Below are positions 31,809 through 42,700 of a stretch of DNA of 64,000 nucleotides, piece by piece. How positions within the stretch are numbered: the first letter of the stretch is position 1; each line of letters opens with the position of its first letter. The stretch lies in assembly GCA_036320915.1 (NCBI GenBank), contig JAXBDG010000003.1:434001-498000 (forward strand), written 5' to 3'. Origin of the DNA: Linnemannia elongata (taxonomy: Eukaryota > Mortierellomycota > Mortierellomycetes > Mortierellales > Mortierellaceae). The position numbers and the translations under genes are program-made. Under the pieces are notes generated by a model. That model was not told the origin of the DNA. It did no database searches and saw only the letters and a program-made list of their open reading frames with translations.

Positions 31809-33289
31809 ATGCACGACCAATCCATCTCGCTTGAAGCAGAACACCTCATGGCACTGAAACACGGCAAGAGGTAAGCTGCGAGAAGTGAATGGAAGAAAAG
31901 GGACCACGATTCATACTCACCGAGAAGACTTGACATCAGACTGCTAACTGTGTGTGTATATGTCCTCATTGTGTACTTTTTTATATGAACTTGTTAGACT
32001 TGCCCCTTTCCCAGAGCCCCCCTCGATGGACACCTCAGAGACCTGTACGTGTGCATACTTGACATCAATTGAGAAATGAAATATTTCCTCACACCGTGAT
32101 ATTGTCTTCCAACTGTGCTTACCCAAACACTAATAGTATACTTGTCAATACTTTACCTCGCTCTCTCTCTCTCACACACACACTTTAGTGGCACGGAAGG
32201 TTCAGGACGGCAGCTCGGATGAGGAAGAGATTGGATTTGTGCCTCACAACCGTGGAAACAAACTCAAACGAAGGGCGAACCCGGTCACAGGAGGCTGTCG
32301 GCTCCAGGTGCCTGACCTCAACAAGCAACTCCACCTTCACCATACCCAGGAGGACAACGAGGATGAGATCCGCGCTAACTTTAGACGATCCGTGGCAGTC
32401 TCAAAGGCAGCAGGACAGTCTGGCAAGCGGGAAGTCATTCAGGTCCGTCGTTCCGGAGGAGGTGACAGAGCAGGATACCATGGGGATGGGATCGATGGAG
32501 GAGCGGGAGGACAGCAACAGGAGCAGGAGCTGTCTGATGATGAAAACCCATACGCCAATATCCGAATGAACGAGATCTTGTCTCCCTTGGAGACCTCCAC
32601 CGAGATTTTGCAACGACCTCAGCACTGTAAGCTGTTCAAGAGTCCACAGTTACAGATTATGGCCGTCCATGCGATGGCGATGATTGAGCGTGAGAAGAAA
32701 GTCAACAAGATGATGAGCAGAGTGGCGCTGATTTTGCAGGGAGACGACCCGCTGTATCCCGAGCTGGGCTACGGCATGGGCGAAGGATGTTCGACCGCAC
32801 GGATGGGCATGCCCGACCAGGAGGATCTCATCCAGAAGAACGACGAGTGGAAACAGCACGGCGAGGATCGGGCACAAGTCCAAAAGACTCTTTCCTTGCT
32901 CATGGTACGTCTTGGAGGATCCTGAATACAATTGCTCAATTGCAACGGACCCTGACGATAGATTGAGCTCCTTCCCTAATTCATCCCAAATTTTTGAATT
33001 TTATTCATGTTAATAGGAGAACATCCATTGCAGCAACCAGTACATCGAGTTGCTGAGCGAGAGTCGAGATTCTGTCAACCATGTGCTGAAGCAGAAGAAA
33101 CGTCTCTGGAAGAAGCTGAAGGAGAAACGCGAGAAGGAGCTGCGACACCGCTTGTTGAGCAAGAACAAGAAGAACAATAACAGTAACAGTGCCAATAACA
33201 ACAGCAATGTCAACGCCAATAACTCGAGTTCGCAGCACGCAGGAGGACAAGGATCTTCAGGACATCAACAGCAGCAGCAACACCGGTAG
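31809..33289 (+). CDS. RXT2: RXT2-like subunit of the Rpd3L histone deacetylase complex
   Basis: Exons 31809..31870, 31998..32044, 32189..32904 and 33017..33289 sum to 1098 nt (365 residues), all junctions in phase. The first exon gives SISLEAEHLMALKHGKR. After splicing, FVPHNRGNKLKRRA carries the RGNKLK signature of the RXT2 N-terminal domain. The block ENPYANIRMNEILSPLE, then KLFKSPQLQIMAVHAMAMIE, is typical of the family's central region. The C-terminus is a basic helix (RLWKKLKEKREKELRHRLL) followed by Asn/Ser- and Gln-rich low complexity. RXT2 is a non-catalytic nuclear subunit of the large Rpd3 corepressor. The second exon (47 nt) is short, and its inclusion is supported by phase and splice signals. 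An AATAAA lies about 80 bp after the stop. Confidence 0.85.
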
Positions 33290-33370
33290 TGGGAGAGCTT
33301 GTCTTTCTTCAATGGCTTCCGTTGTCTGTTTTATCGTTTTTTTTTTCACGTTTTTGTAAGGATGAAGGGT

Positions 33371-33376
33371 AATAAA
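33371..33376 (+). terminator. Likely polyadenylation signal of RXT2
   Basis: AATAAA lies 82 nt after the stop codon at 33289. Confidence 0.45.
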
Positions 33377-33563
33377 AAATGGATTGTGTACTTTTTCTTA
33401 CTGCGAAGGGTGTTTTCTCAGGGGTGGGACGTGCAGAAGGTTCTTTTGCGATAATCATGCGATAAGTCTTTTCTCTTATCCCTATTTAGAGAGAAAGGCA
33501 AGAGAAGACCGTGCAGGCAAGGAGGATGATTCACTTCAAGCGTGAAGCAGGAATGAGGAGAGA

Positions 33564-33594
<31 letters not shown>

Positions 33595-33987
33595 AGGCGG
33601 CGGCCATATTTTAACTGGGAACAGAACAAAAATAAAGTATGGTGCGATAGGTCGTCGAAAAAAATAAAGGGGTGGACAGCCCAGCTGGACTTTTCCGTCC
33701 ATCGCTTTTCTCTCTTCCTCCTCAGCCTACGCCAGCCGCTTTTGGACAGGGACCGAGGGAACTTTTTCTTTCTTTCTTTCTTTCGCTCTTCTTCTTCCCA
33801 CTCCTCCTCCTCCTTTCCTTCTTTTCCTTTTACTCTTCTTTTCACTCCCATCCTCTCTCATTCTTACTCCTCCACCCTCACCCTCACTCCTCTTCTTCCT
33901 CTTCCCCTCTTCCTTTCCACAAACAACAACAGCATCGGCAGGCAATCACCAACAACCAACCTTCACTCACACTCCCTCTCTCACACA
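33377..33987 (+). promoter_or_regulatory. Promoter/5' leader of the CaMK-type kinase
   Basis: An AG-rich block (33540-33600) is followed by a strongly pyrimidine-rich tract (33760-33915) with TTTC and CTCCTC repeats, then an A/C-rich leader ending CTCACACA before the ATG. Confidence 0.45.
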
Positions 33988-36961
33988 ATGTCCGCAACAG
34001 TCTCGACTGTCCCCTGTAAATACCGTACCGGCCGCACCCTCGGCCAGGGAACGTACGCCGTCGTCAAAGGTACGCCTCCTCCTTTACTTTTTGCACCCTC
34101 ATTGCTCCTCTTGTTCACTCACAGAAAACGCGCTACCCTTCTCCAGCCAACTCTCACACCCAACTAACGCCTTTTCCTTTCTTCTTTCCATACGTTTTTC
34201 TGCTTTCGTGTGTGTGTCTATTTTCCACAATAACCACCCCCTTTGTCGACTCGACCACTTCCTCTTTTACGTCCACGCTATTCTATCCTGCAGAGGCTGT
34301 CCATGTAAGTCTTCTTTTTTTGCTCCTCGTCGAGCCTATCCCTGTGTTTATGTCATCCTCGTGGGAGCTGACAGAAAAAGAAGAAAAAGAGGCGAAAAAA
34401 AGTGTAGCGTGTGCACGCACACCCATGCACACACGCACACGCACTTGCACACACACCAAGAATACGCTGTTGACCTACTTTGTGTTTTGTTTGTTCTCTA
34501 TTCGCAATAGATTGAGACTGGCAAGAGATATGCTGTCAAGGTGATCAACAAAAAGTTGATGGAGGGCAAGGAGCACATGATCCGCAACGAGATTGCCGTT
34601 CTCCGTCGCATCTCCATCGGTCACGCCAACATCTTGACCCTCGTGGACTACTTTGAGACTCTCAACAACTGTAAGTCAATTGGACAGGATAATCTTTTGC
34701 TCTTTGTTGGTGTTGTTGTTTGTTGTGCTTTGGAGTGCGCGTATTGTCTTTCCCTTTTCCCATGAGAGTGGTGCACCTGCTTCTCATTTTTTTTGTCGTC
34801 TTTTCGTTCTTTGTTCATAAAAGAACGTTGTGCTATTTTATCTCTTCTTTTTAACGGCATTCTTCTTGAACTAACCTCTTTTTTTTTCGTTCTATATTTA
34901 TCCCTGGCCTTCAATAACAAAAAGTGTACCTGGTGACTGAATTGGCCGAGGGAGGAGAGCTGTTCGACAGGATCTGCAGAAAGGGCAACTATTACGAGCA
35001 TGATGCTGCCCACCTGGTCCGCACCATCTGCAGTGCCGTCGCTTACTTGCACGAGCAGGGAATTGTTCACAGAGGTAAGCAATTGGATCCGCAACTAACA
35101 ATATCCGGTCAGAAACCTCAGCTATCCCGTGTCGGTAGTGATGGCGGTGGTGACGACGGTCGTGCCATTATCCTTTTTTTTTTTGTTATTTGTTTGAATC
35201 CAGAGAAACCTGAGTGTTGGTGGAGCATTCCCAGGAGGTTGTCCCGCTCCATCCAGCCCAGCCCGCTCTTATGTTTTTCCTTGCAGGAAAAAAGAATGGG
35301 CACAAGCGACAACATCCACACCACGCTACATCATACCAGACCCGTTCAATCTCAATAACAGAGAAAGAATGTGGATGAGAACCAAAAGAAGTGAGAAAAG
35401 AAGAGCCTGGGTCTTGGTCCGGGGTCTGAGTCGAGAACAAGGAATGAAATGGCTCACGTTCATCCTCTCTTCCACTTTACTCGCCTTGTTTTCGTTACTA
35501 CGTTGCGAGCATTGGAAGCGGGGCTGGGGGGAGTGCGTGTATCTGTCTGAAAATAAGGGATGAGGGAGAATGGAGGGACATGATACAGAACAGCATACCT
35601 GTCCTTTGCCTCTGTCACCAATATTCACGTTACTAACGGTCTATTTTCCATCTTCATTCATATTGCCCGATATGTTATCTATCGTCTATGATGCGCGGAA
35701 AAAAAACCAGATTTGAAGGTAAAATAGGAAAAACTCCTCGGAGAAGTTCAATTGTGGGCTTTGTTGTTGCTATGCTATGTCTAATGGTCCTATTCTTCTT
35801 TTTTGGCACTAACGAAATTCAAACCTTTTCTACTCTCTCCGTCTTTTTTTTTTTTTTTTTTTTTTTTGTATTGAACAAACAATGCGATCGATCGACTGTC
35901 TATGAACATTTACTGCCACTCACCCCTTACTCGCCATAACCACTGCCACCAACCACCTCACTAACAAAACGGCGACTATTGACTACAGCCTGAGAACTTG
36001 CTGTTCAAGACTGCAGCTGAGGACAGCGAGCTGTTGATTGCTGATTTCGGACTCTCGAGGATCATGGACCAGGAGAAGTTCCACCTCTTGACCACTACCT
36101 GCGGAACCCCCGGATACATGGTATGTCACTCTCACTCTGGACATATATTGGGCTGAACTCGTGTTCCTTCCATTCGTTCATTTCGTTTCTGTCGGCTGTT
36201 TGGTTCCAACACCGCGTGGACAATATAAATTGTAATTGGATTGGATAGGATTGGCTTGGTTCTCTCGTTTATATGACAGCAATGGACGACAGACCTGACC
36301 TCGAATCATTTCACTCTTATTCATAGGCCCCTGAAATCTTCCAAAAGTCTGGCCACGGCAAGCCTGTCGACATGTGGGCTTTGGGTGTTATTACCTACTT
36401 TTTGTTGTGTGGATACACTCCCTTTGACCGTCAGAACAGCATGGACGAGATGCACGCCATTCTCAACGCCGAGTACCAGTTTGCTCCCATTGAGTACTGG
36501 CAGGGAGTCAGCGAGACTGGTATGATACTTTTATGCCTATCCCTGTTTTAGTCAACAATGGATTGAATTCAGGCATGGTGCTATGATAAGCCACTCACTT
36601 AAACTCTCTTTTTTCTCCTTTCCTAATAGCCAAGTCGTTCGTAAATGGATTGTTGACAACGGATCCTAGCCATCGTATGACAGCTGCACAGGCATTGAAG
36701 CACCCATGGTTGGCACAGTCGGGTCTTAACCAGGATGGCCAGACCGCTCAGGCACCTCAGGATCAGGACACTGAGATGGAGGGACCTCACGATCTGTTAC
36801 CTTCAATGATGTCTCGCATCAAGGCGCGCACAAAGTTCCGCAACGCTGTTGGAGCTGTCAAGGCTATCAACTCGATGCGCAAGCGGCACGAGGAGTTGAG
36901 GGTTGTTCACCAAGAGGATGTCGAACAAGTCTTGCACCGTGGCGATGAGGAGATGGTTTAA
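33988..36961 (+). CDS. Calcium/calmodulin-dependent protein kinase, CaMK1/CMK type, eight exons including two microexons
   Basis: Exons 33988..34069, 34294..34304 (11 nt), 34511..34670, 34925..35074, 35711..35718 (8 nt), 35989..36120, 36327..36519 and 36630..36961 give 1068 nt (355 residues). The Gly loop is LGQGTYAVVK. Microexon 2 supplies EAVH before IETGKRYAVKVINKK, which holds the ATP-binding Lys. The hinge region reads LVTELAEGGELFDRI. The catalytic loop IVHRDLKPEN is complete only if the 8-nt microexon ATTTGAAG is included. DFG is at about residue 156, and the activation loop is TTTCGTPGYMAPE, whose Thr is the usual activating phosphosite. The tail FRNAVGAVKAINSMRKR resembles a CaM-binding/autoinhibitory helix. 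The enzyme is a cytosolic Ser/Thr kinase in Ca2+ signalling. Without the microexon the protein would lose the catalytic Asp and shift frame, so the model is well constrained. Confidence 0.93.
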
Positions 36962-38531
36962 TGGCAGGGATATGCAGGATTGGCGATAGAGATAGAGAGG
37001 AAGGAGGTAAGGAAGGATGAAAAGGGAGAGGATTGAAAGTTATGAAGACAGCAAATCCTCGATCTTTCTCACTTTTCTTATTTGCTTTCTTCCTGTCTAC
37101 ATGTGTACAACATATCGTCATTTTTGTGTTCATTTACTACAGTAGCTCTTTTACATTTTTTTTTCTTGTCAATACACATTCAAAACACAAAGCGACATTC
37201 ACATCTTTTAGTATTTATGTTTACTCTCTTTCTTTTTTGCTTATGGTCTCGTTGTACACTGACTGTGTCACACAACCCTGAATGCGCCGACAGTTTTTGT
37301 TTTTGATCTGATTGAAACTCGCACGAGGTTAGCAATGTGTGTTTTGTCTCTGCTCTCACATTCAACGTTTTTCTCCATAGCAATGAGACATGAGAATGTA
37401 TCATGTTTCTTTGTATTAACTGCGTGGATCACACGCACATGAACAATGATGTTGTTGTATTTTGATGGGCAGACTGACTGGAATTCGTTTCAAGTCCGTC
37501 AAGGTTGATGTTTCGTTTAATTATGCTTTGCGGGACTAAGGATGCAGGCCCAAGAGGGTAGGAGGGAGGCAGGCAAGGGGGGGGGGGGGGGGGGGGGGGG
37601 GCAAGCAGCAGATAGAGTGGCGTCCAGGCACAGGTACCATTTGAATAATAATCGTTGCGAATGGAGTCTGAATGATGAATGATGTTTGGTTTATGCTGTA
37701 TGTTGTGAGGATGATTATCATATCCAGCACTGACAAATGAATGAATGAATGGACGAGCGCATTTTTTTGAGCAAAAAGAGCGAGAGTGCTCTCAACTAGG
37801 ACGACAACGACGAATGCTGGCTTTTTGGTTGCGAATGTGCTTCTTTGTAGAATACTGTAATCAATATGTGCCCACCCACCCACTCCTTGCATCCAACGAA
37901 AGGGTCTTTGGTTCTCGTCTTCACGATTGGATTATGTTTCTTTTTCATCTGTCCCTTTGTGTTGTCCGTCTGTTTTGTCTGCTTTGTCAGTTTGTCTGTT
38001 TGTCTGTTTGTCTGTTCGTCTAAATGTCTGAATGTCTGGCCCTTCCACGACTCACTGAGAGCGAGTGAGTGAGTGAGCTGAGAGTGAATCTACATCATAG
38101 GGCATTATATTCTCCTCTCCCTCTGCATTCATTTTACTCGAGTCTGGCCATTTGCACCCCCAAAACCCTCTCTTCCTCCTTCCTTCTCTCTTTCTCCTCT
38201 CCTTCTCTCCTTCTCTCCTCTCATCATCCTTCCCTCTTCATCCCCTTCCTTTCTTTTCATCCCCCCTCCCTTCCATCCACCTCCCCCTCTCCCCTTCCTT
38301 CCTCCTCCTTCCTTTTTAACCTCTCTCATCCCACCTTCCTTTCTTCACTCCCTCCCTTCCTTACTTCCTTAGTTCTTTATCTCCGACTCACTCTCTCCCA
38401 CTCTCACCCAACACTCCTCCAACACACCTCTACCTTCCTCCTCTCCTCCTTCCTCCACCACTTCCTTCCCCTGACAACAAACAAACACAACAACACATAT
38501 TAACTAAAAAAAAAACACTTAAAAATCGAGA
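36962..38531. other. Intergenic region and promoter of the RasGEF gene
   Basis: No gene is recognised. Notable contents are a 25-nt G run (37577-37601), TGTCTGTT-type octamer repeats (37981-38036), GAGT repeats (38058-38082) and a long CT-rich tract (38105-38465). The start codon at 38532 is preceded by an A-rich segment. Confidence 0.5.
37577..37601. repeat. 25-nt poly(G) run
   Basis: An uninterrupted G run about 615 bp downstream of the kinase stop codon. Runs this long are rare and unstable and can form G-quadruplex structures. Confidence 0.9.
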
Positions 38532-39758
38532 ATGGTCTCCGAGACCCTAGACATCCAGGTCCTGGTTCGGGCCATGTACGACTACGAGTCGGAGGATGCA
38601 ACAAACCTGACCTTCAAGAAGGATGATGTAATTCAGGTCCTCGCTCAACTCGATTCCGGTTGGTGGGCAGGCCATTGTCAGGGCCGCCAGGGCTGGTTCC
38701 CCTCCAACTATGTCCAGGTCCTGGGAGAAGATGACCTCGACTCTCAGGATGAAGACGATCCTGAACAGGATGGAGAAGACCTCGACGTAAGTTTCTTTTT
38801 TCTTTTTCTTCTTCCTCCACTTTTGACGTCTTGCTTTGTCACACCTTTTTTCTTTTCACCTTCTCATTCCTATGGGCGGAGGCAATGAGGGTAGCGCTGG
38901 TTTTTGGGTCATTGTTCATTGGTCATGAGTCAGTGAGGGCGTTAACCTTCTTTTATTATTCCTATGCAATGGAGAGAAACACAAACAGAAGCACAACAAA
39001 ACAACCCAAGGGGGGAGGAAGGAGCTTCGTTATCATTTGACGAAAGGAAAAGTGGAGCTACCTTGGGGATGGTCTAGTGCATTGGGCTTCGAATAAGAGG
39101 GTGGAGAGGAGGAAAGAGGATCGCATACAGGAACGCACCACTCAAACCCCACTTCACCCACCTACCCACATACATACACATACATCTTGCTTGCACTTCA
39201 CCCACACAACAAGCAAACTAAAAGAGATACACTCTCCAGATACAAAGGGAGGGCTCCTATTTTTCATTCTCTTTGCCCTTTCTATCTTTTCTCTTCCCCT
39301 CACACTCCCTCCAATCGAAAAGGGCAAACGGCCAACAGGCACAACGAAGATGAACGAAAAGGAAAAAAAAAAGGAATTAATGGAATTGTGGGTAGTATGA
39401 ACAGGGAGATGGACGGAGTGTAAGAAGAGACGGGGATAAGACAAGGAGAGCGATATTCGATTGCGAAAAAAAAAACGATAAAATCAACCCGAATGAGAAC
39501 AGCAACAACTAAAAAGATAAAAACAACCCGAGTTAGAACAACAACAACAACAACAACCAAAAAAAAAAAAAAAAAAAAAAGATGAGCTTCTCCACCCATT
39601 TACTATACGCACAAAAACAAAGAAAGGCAAAAGGAAGATGATTTCTATGCCGTTCTTTCTTTTGTGCTTCCTTCCTCTTCTGTATTCACATACCATAGGC
39701 CCTTTGTTGGCTGATGAATGGTCTTTTGATGTTGAGCTCAAATAGTGAGGGATTGCTC

Positions 39759-39799
<41 letters not shown>

Positions 39800-42700
39800 T
39801 TGGTGTTGCTGTTGCTGTTGCTTCTAGTGTATGTCTTTACTCCTTGTTGCGTTGATAGGGCTGTTTGTGAGAGCGAAAGTGGGTCGTCTTGTTGTTGTTG
39901 ATATGTGTGTATATGCATCAATTATGCGTTTCGTTCGTGCTCTCGTTTTCTTTCTTCCTTCTATCCATTCTCCTTTGTTGACAATCGACCTGAAAAAAAC
40001 AATCAAACAGACAACACCGTTTTATTGAGGTGCTCTTCTGGAGGATGGCGTTGTCTTTTTTGGTTTCAATCCACTTTTTTCACTCGAATGAAAAAAGAGC
40101 GGACCAACAGCGTACGAGTATTGTTGGATGAATGGATGGATGTTATCTGACTCTTGTTTATGCTAATGCGGGGTTGCCTGCTTGTTCTTTGTTGTGTTCG
40201 TTCTGTTTCTAATTGTACCTCCTTTGTACACTTGTTGTCGTTGTGTGCATTGTTGTACTTTTTATTATGTGCTGGATTTGTAAAAGGGCATTGGGGCAAT
40301 GAGGAAGGGAGGGGGTATGTGGAGAGCCCTAGTGTTGGGGAACAAAGTAAAAAATAGCGGCCCACACAGTTCAATCCCCTCTTAATGAGCTATCCAGAAA
40401 AGACAACGGCATCCAACTACAAAAAGACTCCCCTACTCTTTCCTGATGCCAATGTACTCCTCGTGGCGCTTGACGTTGTATATTATGCATATATCAATTC
40501 ACCTCCGCCCATCCCTTTCCCCTGCTTTCGTGACGACTACCCAACCGGCCAACCAAGCCGATTCGTTGTCGATTATACGAACTCTCCTCCTTTTTTTCTT
40601 GATGGTGACAGACAGATCTTGAGATCGATTGGAAGGTTACCCTCTTCACTCTGTTGGGAGCACAGTGAGCACCCACCAATGCACATACACGCCCACACAT
40701 ATACAAAATCTTCCTCCATCCTCACCTATCACCATAATGCAAAGTAACAGAACCGAAAACTGACGCCTTTCCCTCTCCCTATCTCTCTCTGTCTCTCTCT
40801 TTTTCTTTCAATTTGTTCATATCATATGGCTGTTCCTGTGACTCTATCCGCCACGCCAATTGTTATTCTACAACATTTGCCTGCTTTGCTCTCGACAACC
40901 AAAATCAACAAAAAAATGCGAACTTCAATATGACACCCTTTCGGAATGCATTGAATATCTGGATTCGACAACACCTTTCAGAGCGCAGATGACCTCTGGT
41001 TGCCCCAGACGACTCCTGACGGCCAGGTCTTTTATTACAACCAACGCACACAAGAGTCGAGCTGGACTATTCCTGAGCCAGAAGACCGTGCAAGCATGGG
41101 AACTGCAGATACTGCTGGTCAGGATGTTGTAGGCAAGTGTCTCCTTTTTTCATTGTTTATGCTAGACTCGATTCGAGAGGCGTTTCGTCGTATGCATGCA
41201 TAATTATGATTGATAGGACAAGGAAAACGAGAAAAAAAAACTAACAAAGTTCTGCGTGTTTGTTTTTTTGCATATTCTGTTCTGCGGCCTTTCCCCTTCT
41301 TTTACTGCTCTAGGTCAAACAGGATGGTCGGTGCGCGAGTCGACATCGAACGGCAACGGATGGTACAACTCGGAAGCAGAGGATGATGACCAGGATCAGG
41401 ATCAGGACAATGAGGACGGTGAGCGGGCACAAGAGGGTGGTCGTCTTTCCCGTGCCTCCAGCACCCACTCTTCTGCGAACAACAAGGTAATCAGCAATGG
41501 CTAGCTTCTGATGTTGTCAGGATTTGTGGATGCAATTTCAAAAAGGGAACACATGGACGAATAAGAGTCCCCTGGATTAATTAGAAACAGTGATATCCAG
41601 GAACAGCCGTCATCAGTCTTTCTTGGTTGTTGCGGCGATCAATATCATCACTTACTGGACTCTTTCCAGCTGACGTGGAACTCTATTGGTCTCAATCAAC
41701 GTCCAATCACCGACTTTTATCGAACACCCCCCATTTAAAAATATATCAAACAACGTGGACTTTGTAATTTGTAATTAACCCCCCTGGTTCGCACCCATCC
41801 ACCCTTTTGAATTTGCAAATGGTTCTAGGCCTCCAATGGCGATGCCGCTAGCACCACCGGCTCCTCGACAGACCCCGCCCAGACTTTGGCCACTGTTCGC
41901 AAGCCCTCAGGACTTGCCACTGGTGCGCCCCAAGAGTCTATCGAGGGTCTCCCACCACTGCCCCTCCTGCCCAACCCTTTCGACCCCGAACCCACTTGGG
42001 ATTCTCTCTCGGAACACACTGCCGCAGCTGTTGAGAACCTTCTTTCATCTGCCGAGAAGGGTTACAAGCCTTACTACCTCATTCAGTCCTCCATTGTGGT
42101 CGAGGCCATCCGTGTCATGCTCTATGCTTCGGGAACTGTTGACAAGGATGCTGCTATCATGCGTCAGCACCGTGGACTCAAGATGCACCATCGCCAGATC
42201 ATGGCCGCCCTCTCCAAACTTGTCTTGTCTGCCAAGATGGCTTCTGGAGTTTGGCCCGCTGCTGATTCTGTCGAAAAGTTGTCGGCCGATGCCAGGGAGG
42301 TCAAGACCGCAGCCCAGAACTATGTAACCACCGCCATTGCTGCCAAGATTACAGTCCACCAGGTCGATGCCCGTCTTGTATCCGATGTCAAATCGCCCCT
42401 TCGAGCCAAGGCTGCTGCCCGTACTTTGGACAGAGCCCTTTCGAACGGTTCCCTTAGGAGCGACCATGGCTCTACCGGTGGCGATAGAAAGACGTTTGGA
42501 TCCCAGTTGAGCACCCAGAGCATTTTGAGCCAGCTTGACTACTACGCCAAGAGCGCCTCCAAGGCTGTTACCGTCTTGGCCATGCAGATTGAGAAGGCAA
42601 TCGAGAACCCCTCCCCTGCTCTCCGCCAAAATGGCATCGCTGGAGGCTCCGCAGCCAACCCTGTCATGAACTCTGCTCAGTCAGCGCAGTTGGTCACCCA

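Noticed and set aside
37981..38036. TGTCTGTT octamer array considered as a CRISPR-like or telomeric repeat
   Set aside because: Units are contiguous and degenerate with no spacers and do not match fungal telomere repeats. It is a plain tandem repeat.
42045..42629. 194-codon minus-strand ORF inside the RasGEF gene
   Set aside because: Antisense shadow of a long coding exon, with no domain of its own.
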